Notes under the pieces: model-generated
Told to the model about the DNA's origin: nothing
What the model saw: only the letters and a program-made list of their open reading frames with translations
Databases searched by the model: none
Shown here: positions 35,654-44,675 of the stretch, piece by piece
Position numbering within the stretch: the stretch's first letter is position 1
How the letters are laid out: each line of letters opens with the position of its first letter
Position numbers and translations under genes: made by a program
Source of the DNA: Flavobacteriales bacterium
GTDB lineage: Bacteria > Bacteroidota > Bacteroidia > Flavobacteriales_F > PHOS-HE28
Length of the DNA: 64,000 nucleotides
Reading direction: 5' to 3'
Assembly: GCA_013360395.1 (NCBI GenBank)
Contig: JABWBQ010000001.1
Coordinates: 1 to 64,000 of the forward strand

Positions 35654-36076
35654 TCACCGCACCCGCATCTCCTCCAGCCCCTTCACCCCTTTCACGATCA
35701 ACTCCTCCAGCACCTTCACATCCACATCGCCCAGGCGCTTGATGTAGAGGCAGCCCTTGCCGGTGCTGTGCTTGCCCAGCTTCTTCAACTGCGCCGTCGA
35801 CTTGTCAAGCCCGGTGAGGATATACAACGAGAGGTTGGCTTTGCGCGGGCTGAAGCCGGTGAGCATCCATTCGCCTTCGCGACCGCTGGCGCCCTTGTAC
35901 CGGTATTTGCCGAAGCCCACGATGCTCGCGCCCCACATCCGCGCCTCCTCGCCGGTGGCCTTGCGCATCAGTTGCATGATCGCCCGGCAGTCGGTGGCCA
36001 CGGCGTCGGGCTGAGCCGCAAGGAAGGCTTCCACGCTGGCGTCGTTCTCCTTGGTCTTGAGTTCGGCTTTGGCCAT
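35654..36076 (-). CDS. DUF1801 domain protein
   Basis: A 140-residue soluble protein with the DUF1801 signature: RAIMQLMRKATGEEARMWGASIVGFGKYRYKG, and later LYIKRLGDVDVKVLEELI. It is related to the YdeI and frataxin-fold families; the function is unknown. ATG 36076 follows the PepSY gene by 78 bp on the same strand, so it may be the last gene of the two-component operon, or independent. Confidence 0.85.
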   Translation of the reverse strand: MAKAELKTKENDASVEAFLAAQPDAVATDCRAIMQLMRKATGEEARMWGASIVGFGKYRYKGASGREGEWMLTGFSPRKANLSLYILTGLDKSTAQLKKLGKHSTGKGCLYIKRLGDVDVKVLEELIVKGVKGLEEMRVR

Positions 36077-36154
36077 GAGGTAGCAATGGCATCACAAAGA
36101 TGCTCACCCAGCCGTATTCGCCGTATCCTGTACGTTATGTTCGCCTGAGCCCCC

Positions 36155-36622
36155 TCAGTCCTGCGTCTTCTGCACTTGTTTCCCGGCGGCATCGTACGCC
36201 ACCTTCCAGTCGGGCTGGCCCTTCAGTTCCAGCTCCACCACGTAGGTCACCACACCGTCCACGGTGATCCGCTCCGCGTCGTCGATGGTGTATCCCGGGA
36301 ACTCGGTGCGGACGGCAGTGGTCACCGCTGCGGGCAGGTCGCTCACGGAGATCTCCTCCTCGTGGCGGAGCAGCTTGCCGGTGGCATCGTACCAGGCTTC
36401 ATGATCGGTGAAGAAGACACCGGTCTCGAATTCCACCTTGTACTGGGTACCGCGCTGCTTCCACTCCACGTCCATGGCGTTGGGGAAGGCCTTGTTGAAG
36501 GCGGCGGTGACGGCCTCGGGCGGGCCGACCGGTTGCATACCCTGCGCCTGAGCGGCCGTCAACAGGGTCCCGGTGGCGATGATGAGCCCGCAGGCCCGTG
36601 CGATGATGCTGGTGTGTTCCAT
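36155..36622 (-). CDS. Secreted PepSY-like protein
   Basis: A 155-residue periplasmic protein. The start is ATG 36622, giving a signal peptide that ends near LTAAQAQ. Two PepSY-like beta-lactamase-inhibitor-type repeats follow (AVTAAFNKAFPNAMDVEWKQRG onward, and AAVTTAVRTEFPGYTIDDAERI onward). Such proteins often sit beside OmpR/histidine kinase pairs in Bacteroidota. The gene is 68 bp downstream of the kinase on the same strand, suggesting co-expression and a role in the signal pathway or its envelope target. Confidence 0.8.
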   Translation of the reverse strand: MEHTSIIARACGLIIATGTLLTAAQAQGMQPVGPPEAVTAAFNKAFPNAMDVEWKQRGTQYKVEFETGVFFTDHEAWYDATGKLLRHEEEISVSDLPAAVTTAVRTEFPGYTIDDAERITVDGVVTYVVELELKGQPDWKVAYDAAGKQVQKTQD

Positions 36623-36690
36623 GGTGCGTTGTGTTTTGATGCACCAAAGGGAAGCCCCTGATCTGGAAAGAATTGGGAACGGACCGAAGC

Positions 36691-37944
36691 TCACGCCCGG
36701 TTCAGCCGCATCACATGCGCACCCTCGTACGCGTAGTTCAGTTGCAGCCCGTACATCTCCGCTATGGCCTTCGCGATCGCCAGCCCCAGGCCGGTGCCAC
36801 CATCCGCCGTGGTCTCCTTGTGGAAGCGGTTGAAGATGAGCGCGGGGTCCAGCGGCTTCTCCGCGCCGCTGTTCCGGACCGTGATGCCGCTGGTGTCCAC
36901 CTGCACCTGCACCGAACCGCCGCGCACGTTGTGAACGATGGCGTTCTTCACCAGGTTGTTGGCCAGGCTGCGCGCAAGCCCGGGGTCCATGGTATGTTCG
37001 AACGCCGCGTCCACACGCAGATCCAAGGAGACCCCGCGATGCCCGGCAAGGTCACCGAACTCCTCCACCACCTCCTGCATCAACGGCCCGAAGACGATGG
37101 ACCGTTCATCCGGGAACTGGCGGTTCTCGATGCGCGCCAACAACAGCAGCGACCGGTTCAGGCGGGTGAGCCGCTCCAGCGATGTGATCACCTCGCCGAT
37201 CGCCTGCATGCGTTCCTCCTCCCCGACCGGTCGCTCGGCAAGCAACTCGAGTTTGTTGATCGCGATGGCCAGCGGCGTCTGCAGTTCGTGCGCGGCATTC
37301 TCCGTGAAGGCGCGCTGGCGGTCGTAAGTGGACGAAGCGTGAAGGACCATGGCATCCACGGCGGTCTTCAGGTCCTTGAACTCCTGGATGTCGGTGCGCA
37401 CCGCCGGCAGGGACCGGTCGCGACCGAGGCGGAAGCCCTTCACCTGGACCAGAATATTGTGGAAAGGCCGCCACACACGGCGCAGCACCACGTTGTTCAC
37501 CACCACGATGGTGATCACCAGGGTGAGGTAGAGCCCCACCAAAGCGAACAGGATGGCCTCGATCAGGTCGTCCTCCTCCACCGTGCTGGTGTAGATCCTT
37601 AGTTGCTGGTATCCGTCCCTGTACTTGAAGGTCCTGGTGAGCAGCCGCACGGGTTCCACCTCCCCCTCGCTGGGCACGAACAGCATCGTGTCGATGTAGC
37701 TCTTCTTCACTTTATCCGGCACGGGTGCGAAGGCGAATCCGTACAGGCCGAGGTCGTGCACGTGCAGCAGGGTGCTGTCCTGCTCCAACCGGTAGCGGAT
37801 GATCTCCTCCTGGTCATCCAGGCCTTCGTCGATGCTCTTCACCACGGCATGGCGCACGATGAAGAAGAACAGCACCGCCCATGCGGCCAGCACCAGCAAC
37901 AGCACCAGGGAGAGCTGCAGGAGCGATCGGTTCAGCAGCCTCAT
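36691..37944 (-). CDS. Sensor histidine kinase
   Basis: A 417-residue membrane kinase. Transmembrane helices lie at about 13-32 and 128-150, with a ~95-residue periplasmic sensor region between them. A HAMP-like segment follows. The H-box has His219 in AAHELQTPLA. The N-box is NNLVKNAIVHN, and the G-boxes end in GGTGLGLAIAKAI. Its ATG overlaps the regulator stop by four bases, a classic coupled pair. The PepSY gene downstream and the PepSY/propeller gene divergent from the regulator are likely pathway partners or targets. Confidence 0.93.
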   Translation of the reverse strand: MRLLNRSLLQLSLVLLLVLAAWAVLFFFIVRHAVVKSIDEGLDDQEEIIRYRLEQDSTLLHVHDLGLYGFAFAPVPDKVKKSYIDTMLFVPSEGEVEPVRLLTRTFKYRDGYQQLRIYTSTVEEDDLIEAILFALVGLYLTLVITIVVVNNVVLRRVWRPFHNILVQVKGFRLGRDRSLPAVRTDIQEFKDLKTAVDAMVLHASSTYDRQRAFTENAAHELQTPLAIAINKLELLAERPVGEEERMQAIGEVITSLERLTRLNRSLLLLARIENRQFPDERSIVFGPLMQEVVEEFGDLAGHRGVSLDLRVDAAFEHTMDPGLARSLANNLVKNAIVHNVRGGSVQVQVDTSGITVRNSGAEKPLDPALIFNRFHKETTADGGTGLGLAIAKAIAEMYGLQLNYAYEGAHVMRLNRA

Positions 37945-38618
37945 GGCTCCACCAGCTTGTACCCGATGCCGTACACGGCCTGGATCTCCAAGGTTGCTCC
38001 CGCCTGCTTCAGCTTCCGACGCAGGTTCTTGATCTGCGAGTAGATGAAATCCAGGTCGTCGCCACCATCGGCGTGGTCGCCCCACACGTGTTCGGCCAAT
38101 GCCCCGCGCGTCACCAGGCGGTCCTTGTTCAGCAAAAGGTGCTGCAACGTGTCGAACTCCTTGCGGTTCAGCGCGACCTCGGCACCATCCACCTGCACAC
38201 TGCGGCCGTCCACATCCATGCGCAGGTTGCCCGCCGAGATGCCGTTGCCGCCGCCCAGCGCCTTGCGCCGCAGCACGGACCGTACACGGGCGTTCAGCTC
38301 GGCGAGGTGGAAGGGCTTGGTGAGGTAATCGTCCGCGCCCAGGTCCAGGCCGGTGAGCTTGTCCTCCAGCGAATCCTTGGCGGAGATGATGATCACATTG
38401 CCCGGTGTGCCCTGTTGCTTCAGCGCCCGCAGCACGTCCAGCCCGCTGCCACCGGGCAGCATGATGTCCAGCAGGATCACATCATAGGCATGGTCGGCGA
38501 TCTTCAGCAGGGCCGAGCGGTGGTCGCGCGCCAGTTCCACCACGTAGTGCTCGCGCTCCAGCGAGCGTGTGATCACGTCGGCCAGGCCCGCTTCGTCCTC
38601 CACCACCAGGATCTTCAT
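37941..38618 (-). CDS. OmpR family response regulator
   Basis: A 225-residue regulator with a receiver domain (phospho-acceptor Asp51 in LLDIMLPG, Lys101 in YLTKPF) and an OmpR-type winged helix (residues about 125-225, with RKEFDTLQHLLLNK and YSQIKNLRRKL). It is the first gene of the operon with the histidine kinase. It probably controls its own operon and the divergent gene at 38707, whose start is 88 bp away. Confidence 0.94.
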   Translation of the reverse strand: MKILVVEDEAGLADVITRSLEREHYVVELARDHRSALLKIADHAYDVILLDIMLPGGSGLDVLRALKQQGTPGNVIIISAKDSLEDKLTGLDLGADDYLTKPFHLAELNARVRSVLRRKALGGGNGISAGNLRMDVDGRSVQVDGAEVALNRKEFDTLQHLLLNKDRLVTRGALAEHVWGDHADGGDDLDFIYSQIKNLRRKLKQAGATLEIQAVYGIGYKLVEP

Positions 38619-38706
38619 GGCTTCAAAGCTATCGGCCGGAATTGGGAAGGATCCGGGATGGATGGCGATCCGGATCTTTCCAAGATCTCATTCGTCTCTT
38701 TGCACC

Positions 38707-39972
38707 ATGCCACACTTCATCCCGCACCGCACCCTCCCTCTCCTGCTGCTCGCCTGCATCCTTCCGTCATGGAGCCACGGCCAGGCGACCGACGACCGCA
38801 CCATCGCCGACCTGGTGCGCGAGCGCTGCCCCAGCGCCGACATCCTGCGCATCGAACGCTCGGGGTCCGGACTGGTCGAGGTGGAATACCTCTGCGGTGC
38901 GGAACTGGTGGAGGCGGGCATCCACAACGGTCGCGTGAGCTATGAGGAGCGCGAGGTGAGCCCGGAGGCCGACGTGATGGAACGGATCGACAGGGCCCTG
39001 GCCAAGCAATACGCCGGCTGGTCGTTGGACGAGATCGCGTTGGTGACCACCGCCGACACCAGCTTCCTGAAGGTGGAGGTCCTGCAGGACGGTGTGGAAC
39101 AGAACCTGTACTTCACCACCACGGGCCGCAAGTACAAGCCGGTGGACCTGCTGGCCTCGGACAAATGGACCCTGGCCACCCTGCACGGTCTGGAACTGCC
39201 GCGACTCGGCTACGACCTGCTTGATCCGGACACCGTGTTCGAGATGCCCGATCTGCTCCGCGAGATCTCCGGTATCGCGCTGGTCGACGAGGGCCGTGTG
39301 CTCTGTGTACAGGACGAACTGGGGGCCGTGTTCACTTACGACCTGAGCGAAGGGCGGATCACCGATGTGCTGCGTTTCACCGACATCGGCGATTTCGAGG
39401 ACATCGCCGTTCATGGCGACACCATCACGGTGCTGCGCAGCGATGGCCACTTGGTGCATCTGGACCGCCGGCGCCGCATCCGGATCAATGCGCAGATGCC
39501 GGCCCTGGCCTCACTGAACCAGGAAGGCCTCTTCCTCGACCCATCCACCGGGGACCATGTGATCGTGAGCAAGGATGCGCCCGTGACCGGATCTGCGGAC
39601 GAGCGGCAGGTGCAGCGCATCGGTCGGGACGGGAACGTGACGGTCCAGCGCGTGCTCAGCAATGCGGCCGTGTCGCAGGCCCTCGCGCGCGACCTGCCCA
39701 CCTTGGCGACCGGCGGGGTGCTCTTCCAGCCCTCGGCCGCGGAAATACACCCGGTCACCAAGGCGCTGTACGTGCTTTCCGCCAGCGACCGCCTGCTGGT
39801 GGTGCTCCATGGCGGGACCATCAAGGTGCATCCCCTTCCGTCCGAGATCTTCTTCAAACCCGAGGGCCTCGCTTTCCTGCCGAACGGCGACATGCTCATC
39901 TCCTCCGAGGGGGACAAGAAGGGTATTGCCAAGGGGAGCATCATGCGGTTCCGGTACGCGGCGGGGAAGTGA
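38707..39972 (+). CDS. Secreted protein: PepSY-like repeats plus SdiA-regulated (YjiK) propeller
   Basis: A 421-residue exported protein. The start is ATG 38707, after a TCTCTTTG box; the signal peptide ends near WSHGQ. Residues about 25-130 carry two PepSY-like repeats (LVRERCPSADILRIER, ALAKQYAGWSLDEIALV). Residues about 150-418 are a YjiK/SdiA-regulated-type beta-propeller (EISGIALVDEGRVLCVQDE, FEDIAVHGDTITVLRSDG, FKPEGLAFLPNGDMLISSE). The fusion of these two modules next to a two-component system that also has a PepSY protein is unusual. It faces the regulator gene and is probably controlled by it. Confidence 0.75.
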   Translation: MPHFIPHRTLPLLLLACILPSWSHGQATDDRTIADLVRERCPSADILRIERSGSGLVEVEYLCGAELVEAGIHNGRVSYEEREVSPEADVMERIDRALAKQYAGWSLDEIALVTTADTSFLKVEVLQDGVEQNLYFTTTGRKYKPVDLLASDKWTLATLHGLELPRLGYDLLDPDTVFEMPDLLREISGIALVDEGRVLCVQDELGAVFTYDLSEGRITDVLRFTDIGDFEDIAVHGDTITVLRSDGHLVHLDRRRRIRINAQMPALASLNQEGLFLDPSTGDHVIVSKDAPVTGSADERQVQRIGRDGNVTVQRVLSNAAVSQALARDLPTLATGGVLFQPSAAEIHPVTKALYVLSASDRLLVVLHGGTIKVHPLPSEIFFKPEGLAFLPNGDMLISSEGDKKGIAKGSIMRFRYAAGK

Positions 39973-40026
39973 GGCGTGAGTGTGGTGGTGTGATGAAGGA
40001 GGAGGCGCAACACCTTCACCATCACC

Positions 40027-40083
40027 TCGTTGGGAAAAGTGCTGGCCAAGGGAAAGAGGTTGATGGAGATGTACTTTGTGCAA
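40027..40083 (+). repeat. Scar of the adenylate cyclase 3' end
   Basis: Just upstream of the cyclase, a frame reads GKVLAKGKRLMEMYFVQ, nearly the same as the cyclase C-terminus GKVQAKGKGEMEMYFVE (about 42174-42224), and the DNA matches over some 50 bases. It is best explained as the leftover 3' end of a former tandem copy. Confidence 0.75.
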
Positions 40084-40101
40084 CATCCTTGTACTCTTTC
40101 C

Positions 40102-42231
40102 ATGCACAAGATCCTGGTCTTCTTTCTGATCGGCACGGCATCGCCCGTTCTTGCACAGGACCAGCACGTCATCGATAGCCTGCGCCATGTACTGGCCACG
40201 GCGACACAGGACACCATCCGCATTAAAGCACATCTGGACCTGGCGGGCGAATGGCTGGGTAACAAGCCCGACTCCGCCCTGCGATACGCCTTGGCCCTGG
40301 AGCGCGTGGCCAACAGCAACGGCTCGGAGCACTACCTCGCGGAGGCATGGCATCTCCAAGGTATGGCGCAAGAAGAGCTGGGCCGAATGGAGAAGGCCAT
40401 CGCGCTGCTCGAGCGAAGCCTTGAGTCATACACAGCCTTGGGCGATCAGCGCGCCACGTGGACGGTGCTCATCGATCTGGCCAAGGCCCATTGGTCCAAA
40501 GGCGACTTGGAGCAAATGGTCATCTACACCGAAAGGGCTTTGGCCATTGCAGAAAGAATGAAGGATCGGAAGCGGACCGCTGAATCATTGGTCATGCTTT
40601 GGACCATTTCCTTCAGCCGCGGTGACTACGCGCAAGCGCTGACCTACGCCACACGCAGCCTACGCGTGAACAAGGGATGGGGAGATGCGGCAGCGATCGC
40701 CATTTCGCACGAATGTATCGCAATCGTCCACCACGAATCGGGCAACTACGAAGAAGCCGCTTCACATTATGCGAAGAGCTTGAGCATCATGAAGGAGCTA
40801 GGCAACCAGCGCGAGATGGCCAGGATCCTGTGCAATATCGGCGACCTTCGGGAACGACAGGGTCACCTACAGGATGCCATGGACCACTACACCCGCAGTC
40901 TGGCCATTCAACGGGAACTGGGCGTTACCGAGGAGGATGACCAGCCGCATGTGGGCATTGCGAGCGTGGCACACAAACTGGGTGATCTCGACCGGTCCCT
41001 CACGGAGTACCGGCTGGCATTGGACATACTCGGACCCTCGGGCCCACCAAGGAACCGCGCCGATGCACTGAATGGATTGGCGGAGACCTATTTGGCAATG
41101 GGTGACGCGGCACGGGCCATCGAGGTCGGTGAGCGGGGATTGGCATTGGCCCGGCAAGTGGAATGGACATTGATCATCCGCGACGTGTCCCGGACCCTCT
41201 ATGCCGCGTACAAGGAGCAAGGCCGAACAGGGCGTGCCATGGAGATGTTGGAATTGCATACCACCTTGAGGGACAGCCTGAAGAATGAAGAGGTCCGACG
41301 CGAAGCCCTTGATCAACGATTCCAAGCGGATTTCGAGAAAAAGGAGGCGCTCCTGCAGGCTGAACAAGAGAAGAAGGACGCGGTGGCTGCGGAAGAACTG
41401 CGGCGGAAGAATGTGCAGCGCAATGCCTTCATCGGCGGCTTCGCGCTCACGCTACTGCTGGCGGGTACCTTCTTCATCCAGCGCAACCGCATCAGCAAGG
41501 CCCGAAAGCGCAGCGATGAGCTCCTCCTGAACATCCTGCCGGAGGAAGTGGCCGGTGAGCTGAAAGTGAAAGGCGAGGCCGAAGCGAAGCACTTCGACAA
41601 CGTCACCATCCTCTTCACCGATTTCAAGGGGTTCACCGAGGCCAGCGAGAAGCTTTCACCCAAAGAACTGGTCGAGGAACTCAACATCTGCTTCAAGGCT
41701 TTCGACCACATCATCACCGCGCACGGCATCGAGAAGATCAAGACCATCGGCGACGCCTACATGTGCGCGGGAGGTTTGCCGGACCCTACTTCCTCATCCC
41801 CCGCTGACGTCGTTCACGCCGCACTGGAGATGCAGACCTTCATGAAGAAGCGCAAAGCGGAACGGGATGCAATGGGCAAGCCGGCCTTCGAAATGCGTGT
41901 CGGCATTCACACAGGGCCGGTCGTCGCCGGCATCGTGGGCGTGAAGAAGTTCCAATACGACATCTGGGGCGATACGGTGAACACAGCCAGCCGCATGGAG
42001 AGCAGTGGCGAGGTGGGCCAGGTGAACATCAGTGAGGCGACCTACCGGTTGGTGAAAGATGCGGAAAAGGTGAGTAGTAGTTGGCGAATGGCGAATGGTG
42101 ATGATGACGCGGGCCATTCACCAACTCCCATTCACCATTCACCCTCCCCGGCATTCAAATTCACTCCCCGCGGAAAAGTGCAGGCGAAGGGCAAGGGGGA
42201 GATGGAGATGTACTTCGTGGAGCGCTGCTGA
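40102..42231 (+). CDS. TPR-domain adenylate cyclase (class III)
   Basis: A 709-residue membrane-anchored cyclase. A signal peptide (1-19) is followed by a periplasmic array of TPR helices (about 30-400), then a coiled coil, a membrane helix at about 441-460, and a class III cyclase domain (about 495-670). The metal-binding Asp507 is in TDFKGF and Asp551 in GDAYM. The EKIK lysine and the YDIWGDTVN aspartate are the pair typical of ATP specificity. The C-terminal tail has a low-complexity Ser/His/Pro insert before the conserved GKGEMEMYFV end. The start is ATG 40102. A scar of a former tandem copy lies upstream. Confidence 0.88.
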   Translation: MHKILVFFLIGTASPVLAQDQHVIDSLRHVLATATQDTIRIKAHLDLAGEWLGNKPDSALRYALALERVANSNGSEHYLAEAWHLQGMAQEELGRMEKAIALLERSLESYTALGDQRATWTVLIDLAKAHWSKGDLEQMVIYTERALAIAERMKDRKRTAESLVMLWTISFSRGDYAQALTYATRSLRVNKGWGDAAAIAISHECIAIVHHESGNYEEAASHYAKSLSIMKELGNQREMARILCNIGDLRERQGHLQDAMDHYTRSLAIQRELGVTEEDDQPHVGIASVAHKLGDLDRSLTEYRLALDILGPSGPPRNRADALNGLAETYLAMGDAARAIEVGERGLALARQVEWTLIIRDVSRTLYAAYKEQGRTGRAMEMLELHTTLRDSLKNEEVRREALDQRFQADFEKKEALLQAEQEKKDAVAAEELRRKNVQRNAFIGGFALTLLLAGTFFIQRNRISKARKRSDELLLNILPEEVAGELKVKGEAEAKHFDNVTILFTDFKGFTEASEKLSPKELVEELNICFKAFDHIITAHGIEKIKTIGDAYMCAGGLPDPTSSSPADVVHAALEMQTFMKKRKAERDAMGKPAFEMRVGIHTGPVVAGIVGVKKFQYDIWGDTVNTASRMESSGEVGQVNISEATYRLVKDAEKVSSSWRMANGDDDAGHSPTPIHHSPSPAFKFTPRGKVQAKGKGEMEMYFVERC

Positions 42232-42295
42232 TCGGACCATTCCGATTGAAAATGAACCGATGTACAGTGCAACTTTGTGGCAACATCCCGGCACG

Positions 42296-42754
42296 ATGCC
42301 AGCCCGCACCACCATGCCAAAAAAGCAACCGACAAAGCCCGGTCCCAGTGGAAAGATCAAGCTGCTTTCCGGCGGCAACCCGCAGATCGCCCTTGGCCAT
42401 GGCGATGAAACCGTACAGGCCTACATCGCGGCCATGCCCGGTTGGAAGCGTGCGGTGGGCGAACAATTGGACCGCCTGATCACCCGCGCCGTGCCCAAAG
42501 TGACCAAGGCCGTGAAGTGGAACACCCCGCTCTACGGGCTCGACCGTGACACCCGCTTCATGGGCTTCCACTGCACCACCAAGTACGTGAAGGTGGGATT
42601 TTACAGAGGCGGTCTCCTGGACCCCATGCCTCCCGAGGCAAGTACGGTGAAAGAGGTGCGCTACCTGCACATCCACGAGAACGACAAGCTGGACGAGAAG
42701 CAGTTCACGCGCTGGGTGAAGGAGGCGGCGCAGCTGCCTGGAGTGAAGATGTGA
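42296..42754 (+). CDS. DUF1801 domain protein
   Basis: A 152-residue protein with a basic lead and a DUF1801 domain (VQAYIAAMPGWKRAVGEQLD, AVKWNTPLYGLD, TKYVKVGFYRGGLL). ATG 42296 follows a CAACTTTG box by 17 bp; ATG 42260 and ATG 42314 are alternatives. It is the first of three small cytosolic genes in a row and is distinct from the DUF1801 protein at 35654. Confidence 0.8.
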   Translation: MPARTTMPKKQPTKPGPSGKIKLLSGGNPQIALGHGDETVQAYIAAMPGWKRAVGEQLDRLITRAVPKVTKAVKWNTPLYGLDRDTRFMGFHCTTKYVKVGFYRGGLLDPMPPEASTVKEVRYLHIHENDKLDEKQFTRWVKEAAQLPGVKM

Positions 42755-42788
42755 GCCACCTGTCCTACCTGAGCCACGGTATAACACC

Positions 42789-43367
42789 ATGAACCCCGCG
42801 GTCGACTGGTTCTTCAACAAGAAAACCCCGTGGCAGGAAGCATACGGCCTTTTGCGCGACATCGCATTGGACAGCGGCCTCGCCGAAGAGTTGAAATGGG
42901 GCCATCCCTGCTACACGCTCAACGGGAAGAACATCTTCTTGATCCATGGCTTCAAGGAGTATTGCGCATTGCTCTTCCACAAAGGCGCGCTGCTGAAGGA
43001 TGCGAGAGGACTCCTGGTTCAGCAGACCAAGAACGTGCAGAGCGCCCGGCAGATCCGCTTCGCCAGCGTGAAGGCGATCGAAGAACTGACGCCTTTGCTG
43101 AAGCGCTACATCCGCGAGGCGATCGCCTTGGAGAAAGCGGGCAAGCAGGTGGTGCTGAAGAAGACGGCCGAGTACGATATGCCCGAGGAATTCGCCACGG
43201 CGATGAAGCAGATGCCCGCGTTGAAAAAGGCCTTCCACGCGCTGACACCGGGCCGGCAACGGGGCTACCTGCTGTACTTCGGCGGTGCCAAGCAGAGCAC
43301 GACGCGGATGGCACGCATCGAGAAGAACGTGGACCGCATCATGGCCGGTAATGGGCTGGATGATTGA
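42789..43367 (+). CDS. YdeI/OmpD-associated family protein
   Basis: A 192-residue protein with an N-terminal DUF1801 domain (ELKWGHPCYTLNGKNIFLIHGF) and a C-terminal OmdA-type helical part (PGRQRGYLLYFGGAKQSTTRMARIEK). YdeI-family proteins have been linked to peptide or stress resistance, without a defined activity. The gene is 34 bp after the preceding DUF1801 gene and 14 bp before the VOC fusion, so the three may form an operon. Confidence 0.85.
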   Translation: MNPAVDWFFNKKTPWQEAYGLLRDIALDSGLAEELKWGHPCYTLNGKNIFLIHGFKEYCALLFHKGALLKDARGLLVQQTKNVQSARQIRFASVKAIEELTPLLKRYIREAIALEKAGKQVVLKKTAEYDMPEEFATAMKQMPALKKAFHALTPGRQRGYLLYFGGAKQSTTRMARIEKNVDRIMAGNGLDD

Positions 43368-43381
43368 ACCCTGGTCCGCCC

Positions 43382-44464
43382 ATGCTCACCTCCGTTCACC
43401 CCAAGCTGCCGATGCGCGATCAAGTCGTGACCCGCACCTATTACTCCGAAGCCCTGGGGTTCACCATTGCCGGCGAGTACGACAACTACCTCATCCTTCG
43501 CCGCGAAGGCATCGAACTGCACTTCTTCCTTTCCAAAGACCTTGATCCGCTGACCAACGATGGGCAGGTGTACATCCGCACGACGGATATCGATCGCCTG
43601 TACCGCACATTGCAGGAGCGCGGCGTGGCCATTCACCCGAACGGTGGGCTCAGTGCCAAACCATGGGGGCAGCGGGAGTTCGCCCTTCTGGACCCGGACC
43701 ACAACCTGTTGACCTTCGGGGAGGCGGTCCAACGGAACGGTCCGAAGGTCGCACGACCTTTGTCACCGACCATGAGCACCTCCCATGGCGCCATTGACCG
43801 CGCCACCCTCCGCTTCCTCGCCGACCTGAAGAAGAACAACGACCGTGACTGGTTCACCGCCCACAAGGACCGGTACGAGGCCGCAATGGCGGACATGCGC
43901 GCCTTCGCCGACGCCCTGATCGAGCGGATGCGGCGACACGACAAGATCGCCACGGCCGACGGCAAGGAGGCGATGTACCGCATCTACAACGACCTGCGCT
44001 TCCACAAGGACAAGCCGCCGTACAAGGAGCATCTGGCGGGCAGCTTGGCGCGCGTGAAGCCCGCCCTGCGCGGTGGTTACTACTTCCACATCGCACCGGG
44101 CGCCAGCTTCATCGCCTGCGGCTTCTGGGCGCCGGAGCCGGACGACCTGAAGAAGATCCGCACGGACATCCTGTACGATCACCCGGTCTGGCGGAAACTG
44201 CTCGGCGCGAAACGCCTGCGTGACCACTGGGGCGAACTGGAGGGCGAACAACTGAAGACGGCGCCGCAGGGCTTCCACAAGGACCATCCGGCGGTGGACC
44301 TGCTCCGCTACAAACAGTTCATCTTCAGCCATGCCTTCTCCGACAAGGAAGTGCTGGCGCCGGATCTCGCCGACCGCGTGGATGCGCACTACCGCGCCAT
44401 CCGCCCCTGGCTGGACCACCTGAGCGAGGTGCTCACCACGGACGGGAACGGCAACCCGCTCTAA
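43382..44464 (+). CDS. VOC domain fused to DUF2461
   Basis: A 360-residue fusion. Residues 1-~115 are a vicinal-oxygen-chelate/bleomycin-resistance-like domain (TYYSEALGFTIAGEYDNYLILRR, FALLDPDHNLLTFGE). Residues ~131-355 are a DUF2461 domain (LRFLADLKKNNDRDWF, YNDLRFHKDKPPYKEH, GGYYFHIAPG). The joint contains ACCTTTG followed by ATG at 43772, exactly where a separate DUF2461 gene would begin. This suggests the fusion arose by loss of the VOC stop codon, with an internal promoter or start possibly retained. Function of both parts unknown; the VOC part may bind a small ligand. Confidence 0.8.
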   Translation: MLTSVHPKLPMRDQVVTRTYYSEALGFTIAGEYDNYLILRREGIELHFFLSKDLDPLTNDGQVYIRTTDIDRLYRTLQERGVAIHPNGGLSAKPWGQREFALLDPDHNLLTFGEAVQRNGPKVARPLSPTMSTSHGAIDRATLRFLADLKKNNDRDWFTAHKDRYEAAMADMRAFADALIERMRRHDKIATADGKEAMYRIYNDLRFHKDKPPYKEHLAGSLARVKPALRGGYYFHIAPGASFIACGFWAPEPDDLKKIRTDILYDHPVWRKLLGAKRLRDHWGELEGEQLKTAPQGFHKDHPAVDLLRYKQFIFSHAFSDKEVLAPDLADRVDAHYRAIRPWLDHLSEVLTTDGNGNPL

Positions 44465-44675
44465 GCCGGAGAAGGCGGATCAGAGAAGCACTCGAGGGGA
44501 AAAGCGGCGGCCGGAGAACGCACTACCTGCCAGTGGCCTGAACCCCGCCGCCTTGCCGGGAGGCCTCCGTCGGTGGCATCCTCGTCGTCCCGGCCAACGG
44601 TCCGCCGCCGGCGGCGGTCATGCGCCGTTCACATCCAGCAGGGCTCCCCGATGAATGGTCGAACAACGAACTCCC

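Noticed and set aside
35633-36148. A 171-residue plus-strand frame over the DUF1801 gene
   Set aside because: It is only the Fic-remnant frame running open into the antisense of a well-supported gene.
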